Shown: one piece after another, positions 1 to 8,875 of the stretch
Numbering within the stretch: the stretch's first letter is position 1
Layout: each line of letters starts with the position of its first letter
Origin: a virus
Direction: 5' to 3' (one strand)
Virus record (IMG/VR): IMGVR_UViG_3300032116_000031
Span: 62,001-126,000 of that record
DNA length: 64,000 bases
The notes under the pieces: model-generated
What the model was told of the DNA's origin: nothing
What the model saw: the letters and a program-made list of their open reading frames with translations, nothing else
Databases searched by the model: none
Made by a program: the position numbers and the translations under genes

Positions 1-106
1 CCATTTGGTTTTCAAGAATAAAAGAATAAACGGAGAATGGTATGACCTAAACGCGGAAGATCTAAATGATATTAAACGCTTTTTACAAACTCCATATTCC
101 CCTTAA
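1..106 (+). CDS. C-terminal fragment of a possible GIY-YIG/T5orf172-type protein (5' end outside window)
   Basis: A rightward frame is open from base 2 to a TAA at 104-106 and encodes the last 34 residues of a protein that begins before the window. The tail contains GEWYDL followed by an acidic helix and KRF, which resembles the closing segment of T5orf172/Mug113 proteins of the GIY-YIG nuclease superfamily. It overlaps the 3' end of the leftward gene that stops at 72, a convergent overlap of about 35 bases. The family call rests on this short tail only, so it is tentative. Confidence 0.4.
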   Translation, partial: HLVFKNKRINGEWYDLNAEDLNDIKRFLQTPYSP

Positions 107-521
107 ATAAACTGTTACCTACCTTCAAAAATATAATTTGAGCATCAGAAGAAGAAGATTCACCTAAAATCATTTTATTCTTAAAATATGAATCCAACTC
201 TTCTCTGATTATAGCTCTAATATTTTCATTCACTGCACTGCTTTCATTTAAACTTTGAGTGTTTTCTATTTCTGGATCCATTCTGAAATCAGTATCCTCT
301 GGTAAATTAATATCATCCAATATTGATCTATGCTCCCCTTGCTGACCCTCAAATAATATATTTCCATCCATTTTGAAATCATCATCTTTAGACTTCTTAC
401 TTTTAGTCTTAGATGATTTAGGAGCGCTATTTTCTTTAACTACTGTTTTTTTATTAGGCTTGCTATCATCAATACTAACATCTTTTGAAAGATTGGCTAG
501 AAAATTATCTATATTACTCAT
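72..521 (-). CDS. Hypothetical lysine-rich/acidic phage protein
   Basis: 149 residues, not recognised. Residues 20-50 are a lysine/serine-rich low-complexity stretch, followed by an acidic region. The C-terminal third (from about residue 98, ENIRAIIREELDSYF) looks helical, and the end (LKVGNSLFKGN) looks like a small beta element. This charged, disordered-plus-helix design is seen in phage scaffold or internal proteins, but no family motif supports a function. It heads the 3' end of a leftward run of small genes with spacers of 1-21 bases, so it is probably co-transcribed with its neighbours. Confidence 0.7.
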   Translation of the reverse strand: MSNIDNFLANLSKDVSIDDSKPNKKTVVKENSAPKSSKTKSKKSKDDDFKMDGNILFEGQQGEHRSILDDINLPEDTDFRMDPEIENTQSLNESSAVNENIRAIIREELDSYFKNKMILGESSSSDAQIIFLKVGNSLFKGNMEFVKSV

Positions 522-527
522 ATTTTA

Positions 528-881
528 CTAATGTTTTTTAATAATGTTTTTTTCTAATGACGATAATCTTCTTTCAAGTAAAGGCATAAAATCTTCTTTT
601 AATACTTCCAAAATAAGACCTTTTAAGTAGCTATCAATAGGATGATTTTTATTGTTTTCCGATTTATCGTTATTATCTTTGCTTTGTGTTAAAAATGTAG
701 ATAACAATTCATTTCTATTTATTTTATTAGCCAATGATGATATATATGAATTGTCTATTCCTGCATCACCTTCAATATCAATTTCTTCTTCGTAAATTTC
801 CATATCCTCTCCATCATCTTCAAATAAGTCTTCATTAATAATTTCATCATTGTTTGAATCAAGTCTTAATTTTCTATTCAT
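528..881 (-). CDS. Hypothetical acidic protein
   Basis: 117 residues, unrecognised. The first 45 residues are strongly acidic (runs of D and E), and the C-terminal half is predicted helical with an amphipathic LEVLKEDFMPLLERRLSSLE segment that could form a coiled coil. It lies 6 bases upstream of the lysine-rich 149-residue protein and 1 base downstream of the WYL-like gene, so these are very likely one transcription unit. The acidic head and helical tail would suit a scaffold or chaperone role, but this is a guess from composition. Confidence 0.7.
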   Translation of the reverse strand: MNRKLRLDSNNDEIINEDLFEDDGEDMEIYEEEIDIEGDAGIDNSYISSLANKINRNELLSTFLTQSKDNNDKSENNKNHPIDSYLKGLILEVLKEDFMPLLERRLSSLEKNIIKKH

Positions 882-882
882 A

Positions 883-1317
883 TTAAAATTTAGATTTTAC
901 TTTATCGTAAAGTGATTTAACCATAGAAGAGTATTTACCAATTAATGCACTCTTATTCAATGGTATCTTCTTATCAATAGCTCTAAAAAGTTTATCCCCA
1001 TAACGATTATAGTCAGGTCTAACATCAAAGCTCTCACTCTGTGGCTCCCATCTGGTAATTTTGTCTATAACAAATATTTTCCAATCTGGTTGATCCGTTT
1101 GAGTAAAACCACTTCTTTGATAAGCCCTTATAGCTAATTTACCTGTAACAGTTTTACCTATAAGGTATGGTTCAATAAGTCTTTCACCGCCAACAGTATC
1201 ATCATCTCCGATATAATTTATTTTAACAATCTTTCTACCGAAAATACTATCAACGACTTGACTTATCCTAGGTGACTCAACTAAAAGTTCAGTTATGGTA
1301 TCTTTAAAACTTTTCAC
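883..1317 (-). CDS. WYL-like domain protein with CTS-like leader
   Basis: 144 residues, starting at a GTG (complement of 1315-1317); no ATG is available nearby. The N-terminus MKSFKDTITELLVES resembles the short capsid-targeting leaders of T4 internal proteins. Residues 27-95 carry a WYL-like pattern: GRKIVKINYIG, then GERLIEPYLIG, then LAIRAYQRSG and WKIFVIDKI, the beta-strand and basic-residue order of ligand-sensing WYL domains. No helix-turn-helix is present, so it is not a complete WYL transcription factor. The role is unknown; nucleic-acid or nucleotide sensing is the usual role of the family. Confidence 0.6.
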   Translation of the reverse strand: MKSFKDTITELLVESPRISQVVDSIFGRKIVKINYIGDDDTVGGERLIEPYLIGKTVTGKLAIRAYQRSGFTQTDQPDWKIFVIDKITRWEPQSESFDVRPDYNRYGDKLFRAIDKKIPLNKSALIGKYSSMVKSLYDKVKSKF

Positions 1318-1338
1318 AAATATAGGTAATTTTATTTT

Positions 1339-1656
1339 TTATTGCGCAAAGCAATCGTATTTGTTATCAGGTGTATATTGGTTAACACTAAAAATAGCGT
1401 TTCTACCGCTACCAATTACAGAAGGTAAACCATTAATATCAACTGAACTACCGCCATTATTGGTGTCAAAAGAACCCCCAGTACCCTTTCCTTTTGCATT
1501 AACAGGATCATCAATGGCTCCCATAGCTTGAGTTGCATTTGGATGCGTCTGATCGTATTTCAAACCTGATTGGTCTTGATAAATATTTTTAACCAAAAGG
1601 TCTGTTCTAGTTGCCTTAGCGATTTCTTCTAGTCTTGAACATGTTGTGTTTGCCAT
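1339..1656 (-). CDS. Hypothetical small protein, Gly/Asn/Ser-rich
   Basis: 105 residues from ATG at 1654-1656, unrecognised. The first 30 residues look helical (LEEIAKATRTDLLV); the centre is low-complexity and rich in G, S, N and D (GKGTGGSFDTNNGGSS), and the end is YDCFAQ. Such composition is common in small virion decoration or fibre-associated proteins. Its start lies 4 bases from the stop of the preceding leftward gene. Confidence 0.65.
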   Translation of the reverse strand: MANTTCSRLEEIAKATRTDLLVKNIYQDQSGLKYDQTHPNATQAMGAIDDPVNAKGKGTGGSFDTNNGGSSVDINGLPSVIGSGRNAIFSVNQYTPDNKYDCFAQ

Positions 1657-1660
1657 AATA

Positions 1661-2092
1661 TTATTTATTTAATTTTTTGAGTATGTCTTCTGATATATAT
1701 ATTTTCGTTATTTTTTTCTCTGATTCATATATGGGTTTTTCCGTATTAGCCTTACCAGTAACATTTTTTTCATGTTGCTTTATATAAGCATTACTTTTAC
1801 CAGCTAAAGATAGGTTTTCTTTACTCCTTTCAACTGTTCTAGTTAATCTTTCTAATGTTGCAGTAGCCCATTTATAAAAAACATCTCCACCGTGTTCTAA
1901 TTTCTCTCTTGAATTATAAGTCCTATAATTTTTAACTATATTCCTTAAATCGTTATAGCTTATATTCCTATCTTCAATGAAGTTTTTTATCTGTGTGGCA
2001 AACTCCAATTCGTCCCCTAAATTTCGCTTCATTACAGGTAGCAAATTTTCAGGAAATGGAACCTCTCTATTTAATAATTTACTATTTGCCAT
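1661..2092 (-). CDS. Hypothetical basic helical protein
   Basis: 143 residues, unrecognised. It is lysine/arginine-rich and mostly helical (FATQIKNFIEDRNI, TATLERLTRTVERSKENL). Its C-terminus (KIYISEDILKKLNK) echoes the 'KIIISE..L' leader found at the N-termini of several other proteins here, which may be chance or a shared docking signal. It lies directly downstream of the 59-base hairpin repeat at 2129-2187. Confidence 0.65.
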   Translation of the reverse strand: MANSKLLNREVPFPENLLPVMKRNLGDELEFATQIKNFIEDRNISYNDLRNIVKNYRTYNSREKLEHGGDVFYKWATATLERLTRTVERSKENLSLAGKSNAYIKQHEKNVTGKANTEKPIYESEKKITKIYISEDILKKLNK

Positions 2093-2128
2093 AATTTATA
2101 ATGTATTGATTTTTAGTTAATTATAAAG

Positions 2129-2187
2129 GAAAAAATATGCTTTTGGGTTTTCGACACTGTTATATAATAATTTACTAAAAGCATATT
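2129..2187. repeat. Copy A of a conserved hairpin repeat element
   Basis: A 59-base element also found at 28322-28380 and 28512-28570. An 11-base arm AATATGCTTTT pairs with AAAAGCATATT around a conserved loop of about 30 bases containing TCGACACTGTTATATAATAA. Copy A carries one substitution in the left arm region relative to the other two (GGG instead of AGC at the arm/loop junction). It lies just after the stop of the leftward gene ending at 2201 and shares with copy C a further 18 bases (AGTTTTCTATATATTATT) running into that stop codon. In the leftward sense the second arm is followed by a T run. Confidence 0.9.
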
Positions 2188-2200
2188 AGTTTTCTATATA

Positions 2201-2650
2201 TTATTTAAGCAAATCCGTAAGTTCTTTTGTATAGTTTTCAGGCATTTTATTCCAATCTACTTCCTGCATTATATCTTTTAGGATTATAGCAACAACCTCA
2301 TTAAAATTATCTTCTTCAACGTTAGTCAGATTGGTTTTAAATGTTAAATAAGCTTGTTTTAAACCCTTTTCATTTAAAATATCTAAAATATTTATTTCGC
2401 TAATTTTTTCATTAGTTTTAACCTCTTGTTCTTGTTCTTCCTCCTCTTGTTCTCTAACAAACCAACCGTTAGGGTATGTTTGTGTGAACTGACTTGCTTG
2501 TGTCACAAAATCATCTGTTGTAGGTTGAGGTGTATTTCTGATCCTTGACAATCTAACTTCTTTATTTGAGGTAGGCATATCACCTTCAATAAAAGATAAA
2601 TCAGCATTTATAATTTCCTTTAATAAACTTTCTGGTACGATAATTTTCAT
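2201..2650 (-). CDS. Hypothetical protein with MKIIVPES leader
   Basis: 149 residues if started at the ATG at 2648-2650; a longer frame would begin inside the upstream A/T-rich promoter region. The first 15 residues, MKIIVPESLLKEIIN, match the recurring leader also seen in the GNAT-like, CCA-enzyme and leucine-rich proteins of this window. The middle is polar with a glutamate/glutamine run (EQEEEEQEQE), and the C-terminal 60 residues look helical. No catalytic motif is visible. It is divergent from the LamG-like gene across a TATAAATA-rich spacer. Confidence 0.65.
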   Translation of the reverse strand: MKIIVPESLLKEIINADLSFIEGDMPTSNKEVRLSRIRNTPQPTTDDFVTQASQFTQTYPNGWFVREQEEEEQEQEVKTNEKISEINILDILNEKGLKQAYLTFKTNLTNVEEDNFNEVVAIILKDIMQEVDWNKMPENYTKELTDLLK

Positions 2651-2682
2651 TTTATGTTTATTTATATTATAAATATAAAGAC
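2651..2682. promoter_or_regulatory. Divergent TATAAATA-rich late-type promoter region
   Basis: The 32-base spacer contains TTTATATTATAAATATAAAG, carrying the ATATTTATA element on both strands. The same element recurs 15-35 bases upstream of many structural and accessory genes in the window. It could serve the leftward gene starting at 2650 and the rightward gene starting at 2683. Inferred from recurrence only. Confidence 0.45.
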
Positions 2683-4329
2683 TTGGCATATATTAACAGG
2701 AATTATCCGACATTATTAGATTTAAGGTTATCTGATAAAGATTATTATGACATACAAATGTCTGATTACAGTGTTATTTGTAATTGCAATGACATTGTAA
2801 ATCCTATTATCTGTATGAATTTTAATTCAACAGATGTAGTTTATAGTGATAATGAATGGGATATGGCTATATCTCCTTCTGGTGTTACGATAACTAATTT
2901 TGGTATAACTGGATATGATAATCGTTTTTCTGATAGTTTAGATTCTTCTTGGGGGTTGGACGGCGAAAAGAGATTTTTTGTGAAGAAGGTGGACGGCGAT
3001 AATTTTTGCTACGATATTCTTAGTGGATCAACTACTCAATTATGCGGGGGCTTTTATCAGGGATTCTATAAGTTAGAAGGTTATGATTACCAGACATTAC
3101 CCGACTACTATAAAGATGGATGGACCGCAGAATTTTATTTGGCTAAAAGCGGATGTACTTGCATTTCAGAGTTACCAACCCTAAACGAAACTTATCCTAA
3201 TAACGAAGGAATATTTTATTATTACGGTACAAGAGCTGAAAATAAGTTCTGCTCTGTAAAAGAGCATTTACTCTCCTATGAGGTTTCAAGTGGGGTAACT
3301 TTCCTAAGCTCAATTATAAAAGATACTTCCCATGTAACTCCTCCAAGTGATACAGCTTCTTTCTTATTTTATAATTGTCCTACATTAAATGAATTCTATT
3401 TGAATGCAACAGGTGTGACTTTTACTCTTCCTGATTGTTGCGATAATTTAAAATACAATGCCCTCGCTTTTAGGATTACAGATGAAGGCAAAATAGGTTA
3501 TAGATACTTAGCAACTTCTGGGACTTGTGTAGCTGGTAAATACGAAGAGGATTTAATGGTTTTTGAAAAATATAGTACCGAAAACATTTTTGTAGATGAC
3601 ACATTTAGGTTAGTTACCATTAAATTTAAAAACGATGAACACTTAACCTGCAAACCCGAAGAACAAACTTTTGGTGTACTTAGCATATACGTTGACGGTT
3701 ATTTGAAATTAAGGGAATATAATTTCCCTAATATTATACCTCAAGCCTTTGATGATTTAGCTTCTAAACAATTAGGTGTACCATACAACATAAGTATTGG
3801 CGGTGGAACCCAAGGCTTGTTAGAAATGCAGACCGATACTCCAACTGAATATGAAGTTTGTGATTATAAATTTTATTTAAAGAAAGATCAAAAATTCAAA
3901 GGAGCTAGGATAAACGGAGTCGATTATTTTACAGTTGTAGATTACGATATTACTATACCTGATGAAATAGTCTCATTCTTAACGCAGCACTTGGATAATA
4001 AATTCGCTGAAATAGAAACTAAAATAACCAGCAATTATGTTGAATTTATTTGTAGATTTGTAGTAGATGATTTCGAGAAAGTATTTTATTCTGTTGATGT
4101 AACTGAAGGTATAACAGACGCTTGTTGTAATCCTAATTTACCAGAATATTCACAAAGCAGTCTTTTGAAAATAAATTGTTTTAAATTCACCACTGATAAC
4201 AATATTTGTGGTATTTTAGAAGAAAATTTTGCAGGTAGCTTTATAGGTCAAATAAAAAGCTTTTGTTTATACGGTCAACCCTTAGATTATCAAGCTATTA
4301 AATGTAATTACAATATATATAACTCTTAA
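2683..4329 (+). CDS. LamG/concanavalin-like lectin-fold tail or fibre protein
   Basis: 548 residues from a TTG at 2683-2685; the next in-frame ATG is about 25 codons in and would cut a conserved-looking N-terminus. The pattern of beta strands, aromatic residues and glycine turns, including GIFYYYGTRAENKF, VLSIYVDGYLKLREY, YNISIGGGTQG and FIGQIKSFCLYGQPLDYQ, is typical of laminin-G/concanavalin-like domains, which bind sugars. The protein is unusually cysteine-rich for a phage protein. It lies 10 bases before a BppU-like gene, suggesting a receptor-binding or baseplate-tip pair. Two copies of the TGGACGGCG word lie 33 bases apart near codons 92-105. Confidence 0.7.
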   Translation: MAYINRNYPTLLDLRLSDKDYYDIQMSDYSVICNCNDIVNPIICMNFNSTDVVYSDNEWDMAISPSGVTITNFGITGYDNRFSDSLDSSWGLDGEKRFFVKKVDGDNFCYDILSGSTTQLCGGFYQGFYKLEGYDYQTLPDYYKDGWTAEFYLAKSGCTCISELPTLNETYPNNEGIFYYYGTRAENKFCSVKEHLLSYEVSSGVTFLSSIIKDTSHVTPPSDTASFLFYNCPTLNEFYLNATGVTFTLPDCCDNLKYNALAFRITDEGKIGYRYLATSGTCVAGKYEEDLMVFEKYSTENIFVDDTFRLVTIKFKNDEHLTCKPEEQTFGVLSIYVDGYLKLREYNFPNIIPQAFDDLASKQLGVPYNISIGGGTQGLLEMQTDTPTEYEVCDYKFYLKKDQKFKGARINGVDYFTVVDYDITIPDEIVSFLTQHLDNKFAEIETKITSNYVEFICRFVVDDFEKVFYSVDVTEGITDACCNPNLPEYSQSSLLKINCFKFTTDNNICGILEENFAGSFIGQIKSFCLYGQPLDYQAIKCNYNIYNS

Positions 4330-4339
4330 AGACCATAAT

Positions 4340-4693
4340 ATGAACTTTTATATAAAAGAAAATTCAACTTTACCTGTTCTAACAATGGAATTAATACAGA
4401 ATGGTATTAGTTCAAATAAAACTATGAATGAGCGGTTACAGAATGCAAACATTACTTTTTTTATGGAAGAAGTAGGTAGTTGTATTCCTGTAATTCAATG
4501 TGCGCCTTGCTGTATCTTGGTAGAACAAGAATGCAGCGATTGTCATGAAAAGGTTTACATTCAATATAAGTGGACCTTAGAGGATACAGCTAGAAAAGGT
4601 AAATATAAAGGGTGGTTTGAAATAACCTTTAATGACGATCAATCTGTTTTAATTGCACCCATTAGACAAACTCTTGATATAACAATTTTGTAA
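4340..4693 (+). CDS. BppU N-terminal-like baseplate/receptor-binding attachment protein
   Basis: 117 residues. It matches the N-terminal domain of siphophage upper baseplate proteins (BppU): a start of FYIKENSTLPVLTMELIQNG, a central strand NITFFMEEV, then YIQYKWTLEDTARKGKYKGWFEITF and a C-terminal VLIAPIRQTLDITI. In BppU this beta-sandwich anchors receptor-binding modules to the baseplate. The domain stands alone here, without a downstream fibre, so the adjacent LamG-like protein is the likely partner. Four of its cysteines cluster (IQCAPCC, ECSDC) and might bind a metal or form disulphides. Confidence 0.7.
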   Translation: MNFYIKENSTLPVLTMELIQNGISSNKTMNERLQNANITFFMEEVGSCIPVIQCAPCCILVEQECSDCHEKVYIQYKWTLEDTARKGKYKGWFEITFNDDQSVLIAPIRQTLDITIL

Positions 4694-4699
4694 AAATAT

Positions 4700-4730
4700 T
4701 TGAGTTTTAAGGATTTTATGTTTACCTTTG
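4700..4730 (+). promoter_or_regulatory. Bacteroidota-type promoter for the DNA polymerase gene
   Basis: TTG at 4700-4702, a 20-base spacer and TACCTTTG at 4723-4730, followed by CA. This matches the Bacteroidota housekeeping sigma consensus TTG-N19/21-TAnnTTTG. Transcription would start about 7 bases downstream, leaving a leader of roughly 12 bases before the ATG at 4750. Confidence 0.75.
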
Positions 4731-4749
4731 CAGAAATATTATTTTTGTT

Positions 4750-7700
4750 ATGAAAGGTGAATTAAAACGATTAAAAATTGAAGATATTGAATCCCTTCTT
4801 CACGGCTTTGATCCAGAGGAAGGGATTCGTTATATCGACTGTAATAACTTTTCTAATGAAGTTAAAATCTTTATTAGAAAAAACAGTGATGATAATGTAA
4901 CTATTAAAAAAGATACTTATAGACCTTTTTTATGGTTTAAGGGATTTGATTTTGATAGGGATTTTAAGTGGGAATATTTCGCCGTCCACATCACAGACTA
5001 CAACAAAGAAGAAAATACAATCTTCTATGATAATAAAATTCACCATCTAAATGAACACTTAGAAGTTGTAGGTGAAGTTAATAATGGTAGTGAATGTGTT
5101 CTAAGACGCTATCTATCTGATATAAAAGATAGACGTAAACTTTGCTTTAACAAAATGAAGCAATACAACGTCGAAATATCAGAGCAAATAACCCATATAG
5201 ATGAATCCAATAAAGTCGAAAGGCTCGAGGAGGGCTTCAAATATTTGGTTCATATAAATCCCCCACAAGAAGAAACCAAATACGATAACCCCTTAATATG
5301 TTACAATAAGAAAGGCGAAATCAAAAAAATCAATGGTAGTTTCAATAACCTAATTGATTTCTTCTTTGAGGGTGGTTTAGATATATGGAAAAGATCAGGT
5401 ATTTTCCTTGACCCATCTAAATTAAAGAGCTTTTGGTCCGATTCAACTGATTACCAAAAGCTGCTATTCTTTTTTGGCTTCCCAGCTAAAAACTTATTAT
5501 TTTCATTCCTAGATAAAAACGATGAAAATAATGAATACTTAGATCAGGATATACTAAAAAATAGTAGCGAAATTGATTATGAAGAAATCATCCATTTAAC
5601 ATTTGTAATATTCAATGAGAATGTTAGACAATCAAAATTATTTGAATTCTACGAAAAGAAAATCAAGAATAATGATATAGAGTTTCTTCAAAACCATAGT
5701 GATAAATTTGTTAAACATCTTAAACTAAAAATAGATGAAAATAAATTAGACTTCTTAGTGCAAGAAGAATTCTCTTTTGATTCTAAAAAAGGTTTTGCTA
5801 ATCTTAATACTCTATTCATAGATAACGGAATTGATTTATTTGTAGGTGAAGATAAGGTTTTCTATAAACTATCCGCTATTGAACAATATATGATTCAAAG
5901 TGGCAAAAGATTATTTAAGGGCTTTGAAGAATATCCTGAACTGAAAAGTTTAACAATGGATATTGAAACTAAAGGTCTACCTGAATTCTCATACAGGAAA
6001 GATGCAGCCTTGCATCCTACAATGGGTATGATCTTTAAAATAGGTATGTATTGCAACAATGGATATGAGAAAGTACTAAACGCAACGAATCAGGAAGAAG
6101 AATTAGAAATAATAGAGGAATTCTTTAGGATAACAATGGAGTTAAATCCAGACTTATTCTTGACATATAACGGCGAAGGCTTTGACTTTCCATTTATAGT
6201 TAAAAGATACGAAATATTAAAGAAATTATCAGATGAATATGAAACTTTTAATGCTATTAGGGATTTAATAAAAGATTATTATAAAAACCCTGAAGAAATT
6301 TATATTTCAAAAAATAATCTCTTTAACAGAAGAGAAGGTAATCTTAAAGTAGGTGGTAATAGTGAAACTTACACACAGACAAGCATATTAGGTATTAATA
6401 TGTGTGATACAATGTTTGCTGTAAAAAGAGCTTCCGCTATCAATAAATCTATCCCGAACTTTAAATTGAAAGATAACATTAAGTTTGCTAAATTAGCTAA
6501 ACCTAATCGTGTTTATGTTGAAGGAAATAAAATTGGCGATATTGAAAATTCTACTGCTCCATTCTATCTGAATGTTGAAAACGGTGATTGGTTTAAATAC
6601 CAAAAGGAAATTGCTTTTGAAAAAGGTATATATTCTTTTGATAAAGTAAAAAGGAAATCATTACAAACACAAGTATACGACAATGAGAACACATTATATC
6701 TTTGGGATGAAGAATATGATAAGATGTTTATGGATTCTTGTGTGAACACCTTAAAATTCACACCTGATGATGTAGAAGGCTTCTTTAAAACTGTATATGA
6801 GAAGTTTAAGAATTACGATAGACTGTGCTTTAGAATTGATGAATTTGTAGGTAAATGGTTAGAAAAGGAAGATAAAGTTAAATATGATTTTTTATATAAT
6901 GAATTAAAAAAATTAAGAACTAATTTAACTAATATCTCACTGTTCTATCCTGATAAAGATCTATCAAAATATATTAAAACTACTGGTGAAGATATTATCA
7001 GAAGATATTTGATAGATGATTTATGGGAAACGAATAAGTTAGATGAATTTTACAGTCAAGCTACTTTTTTGATTTCTAAGTGGTTGCCTACTTCATATCA
7101 AAGGGCTGCAACTATGGGTGGTGCTTCTGTATGGAAATTGCTTTTATCCGCATATTCTTACCAATATGGTTTAGGTATACCTAATTACGATGAACCAAAA
7201 GAATTTACTGGAGGACTTGTAGCAATGATTTCAGCGGGATATCACGGTAAGTCTTTTAAAGCCGACTTTTCTTCCCTTTATCCAGCTGAATTTTACGTGC
7301 ATGTTAATTCGCCTAAAATTGACTTGTACGGGGTTTATAAGCTCTTTATGTATTACGGCTGGTCTACTAGGATAAAGTACAAGCAGCTGATGAATGAGCA
7401 TAAAGAGAAGGGAGAATTGAGCCTAAGTAAGAAGTTTGAAGTACGTCAGTTACCTATCAAAATTCTTATCAACAGTTTTTATGGTATGATGGGTGCAGCT
7501 GGTGTAACACCATTTGCTGATTTGGTTGTAGCGCAAGGTATTACTTGTAATGGAAGACAACATTTGAGGCATCTTATTAAATGGTTTGCTGAAAAGGGAT
7601 ATGTTGCTACTATTGCTCACACTGACGGTGTTTTCTTTTCAATTAACGATGTTGATTTGGAATACAAGTACACTGGTAGAGGTATAAATTGGTTGGTAAC

Positions 7701-8838
7701 TAAAGGAAAAGAATATGTAGGCATTGCGGCACACGTTGCTGAATATAATGATTCTTTCATGAAGGGTATTATGGGTTTAGATATTGATGAAATTGTTGAA
7801 TCAGTTATTAACTTTTCAAAAGGTAATTACATTTACTTAAAAGAAGTTAAAGACAAGAAGACTGGTGAGGTGACAAATAAAATTGAAGTTATTGGAGGAG
7901 CTATCATTAAGAAGACTCAATCTGAATATATCACTGAATTTGTAGATAAAGAGGTTATTAAGTTAATGCAAAACAAACCCTTGGAATTTATAAATGCTTA
8001 TTGGGATTATATTAAGAAGATTGAAGAACAAAAAATTAATGTGAAGCTTATTGCATCTAAGGCTAAAATTAAAAAGACAAAAGCAGAATACTTGCAACAT
8101 ATTAAGGGGACTAATAAAAATGGTGCTCCACTGAATAGGCAAGTGCATATGGAATTATTGATTAATAACGATTTGGATATAGAACTTGGTGATGTAGTAT
8201 ATTATGTTAATAGCGGTAAATCCAAGGACGATAAAGACAGTTTGAGTCCTGCTACTACATTTGCTACTTGTGAATTAGGTGAATTGGATTTGAAGCAAAT
8301 TAACAATGTGATTAAAACAAGGAATCCTGAATACATTAAAACATTTCTATTAGGTATTCATAATAGAGGTTTATTAACTGTTAATCAGAAGGTGTTGGAC
8401 GGCGATATTTATGCAATTTTGGATGATATTGATAAGTGGAAAAATATCAAAACCAAAATTAGGAACTTGAAAAAAGGTGTGTTCGTGGATTTTATTAAGG
8501 TTGAATATGTGATTAACTGTTCTATTATTGATAGTTTCTCTGATTCACAAACAGTCAACTATAACACTGATCTTTATATCAATAAGTTCAATTCGGCTGT
8601 ACACCCACTTTTCGTATGTTTTAAACCAGAGATTAGAGAAAAGCTTATGATTAACTCATACGAAGATAGGCCCTTTATTTTAGAGCAAGATTTGACTTTG
8701 ATTAATAGCATACCATTCGAGAACCAAGCTAAAAATCAAGCTACTTATGAAGAAGTAATGGTTGTTACACCTGAAGAAATGGAGTATTGGAATTTAGTAG
8801 AAACTAATCCCGAAGACTTTGTTATAGAGCGTAAATAA
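4750..8838 (+). CDS. Family B DNA polymerase with 3'-5' exonuclease
   Basis: 1362 residues, larger than the roughly 900 residues of T4 gp43. Exonuclease motifs are visible: Exo I MDIETKG (D404, E406) and Exo II TYNGEGFDFPF (N474-D479). Polymerase motif A is KADFSSLYP (D839), motif B is KILINSFYG (K904-G912) and motif C is IAHTDGVFF (D959). Motif C is unusual: the normal DTD is HTD, keeping the second Asp, which is the metal ligand in RB69 polymerase. The A-to-B interval is only about 65 residues, shorter than in T4. The N-terminal 390 residues are extended and unassigned. It has its own host-like promoter and ends at a strong terminator hairpin, so it is an independent unit. Replicative polymerase of the phage. 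Confidence 0.93.
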   Translation: MKGELKRLKIEDIESLLHGFDPEEGIRYIDCNNFSNEVKIFIRKNSDDNVTIKKDTYRPFLWFKGFDFDRDFKWEYFAVHITDYNKEENTIFYDNKIHHLNEHLEVVGEVNNGSECVLRRYLSDIKDRRKLCFNKMKQYNVEISEQITHIDESNKVERLEEGFKYLVHINPPQEETKYDNPLICYNKKGEIKKINGSFNNLIDFFFEGGLDIWKRSGIFLDPSKLKSFWSDSTDYQKLLFFFGFPAKNLLFSFLDKNDENNEYLDQDILKNSSEIDYEEIIHLTFVIFNENVRQSKLFEFYEKKIKNNDIEFLQNHSDKFVKHLKLKIDENKLDFLVQEEFSFDSKKGFANLNTLFIDNGIDLFVGEDKVFYKLSAIEQYMIQSGKRLFKGFEEYPELKSLTMDIETKGLPEFSYRKDAALHPTMGMIFKIGMYCNNGYEKVLNATNQEEELEIIEEFFRITMELNPDLFLTYNGEGFDFPFIVKRYEILKKLSDEYETFNAIRDLIKDYYKNPEEIYISKNNLFNRREGNLKVGGNSETYTQTSILGINMCDTMFAVKRASAINKSIPNFKLKDNIKFAKLAKPNRVYVEGNKIGDIENSTAPFYLNVENGDWFKYQKEIAFEKGIYSFDKVKRKSLQTQVYDNENTLYLWDEEYDKMFMDSCVNTLKFTPDDVEGFFKTVYEKFKNYDRLCFRIDEFVGKWLEKEDKVKYDFLYNELKKLRTNLTNISLFYPDKDLSKYIKTTGEDIIRRYLIDDLWETNKLDEFYSQATFLISKWLPTSYQRAATMGGASVWKLLLSAYSYQYGLGIPNYDEPKEFTGGLVAMISAGYHGKSFKADFSSLYPAEFYVHVNSPKIDLYGVYKLFMYYGWSTRIKYKQLMNEHKEKGELSLSKKFEVRQLPIKILINSFYGMMGAAGVTPFADLVVAQGITCNGRQHLRHLIKWFAEKGYVATIAHTDGVFFSINDVDLEYKYTGRGINWLVTKGKEYVGIAAHVAEYNDSFMKGIMGLDIDEIVESVINFSKGNYIYLKEVKDKKTGEVTNKIEVIGGAIIKKTQSEYITEFVDKEVIKLMQNKPLEFINAYWDYIKKIEEQKINVKLIASKAKIKKTKAEYLQHIKGTNKNGAPLNRQVHMELLINNDLDIELGDVVYYVNSGKSKDDKDSLSPATTFATCELGELDLKQINNVIKTRNPEYIKTFLLGIHNRGLLTVNQKVLDGDIYAILDDIDKWKNIKTKIRNLKKGVFVDFIKVEYVINCSIIDSFSDSQTVNYNTDLYINKFNSAVHPLFVCFKPEIREKLMINSYEDRPFILEQDLTLINSIPFENQAKNQATYEEVMVVTPEEMEYWNLVETNPEDFVIERK

Positions 8839-8840
8839 TG

Positions 8841-8875
8841 AAAAAGCGGTTGATTCATTTCAACCGCTTTTTTTT
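8841..8875. terminator. Bidirectional intrinsic terminator
   Basis: AAAAAGCGGTTGA at 8841-8853 pairs with TCAACCGCTTTTT at 8860-8872 around a 6-base loop, followed by further T residues. It lies between the convergent stops of the DNA polymerase gene (8838) and the zinc-peptidase gene (8874), and the A and T runs allow function on both strands. Confidence 0.88.

Noticed and set aside
883-1317. Complete WYL transcription factor
   Set aside because: No helix-turn-helix segment and only one WYL-like part, so only a domain-level resemblance is claimed.
1295-1531. Rightward frame opposite the 105-residue gene
   Set aside because: It lies antisense to two well-formed leftward genes, has no recognisable domain and no promoter element.
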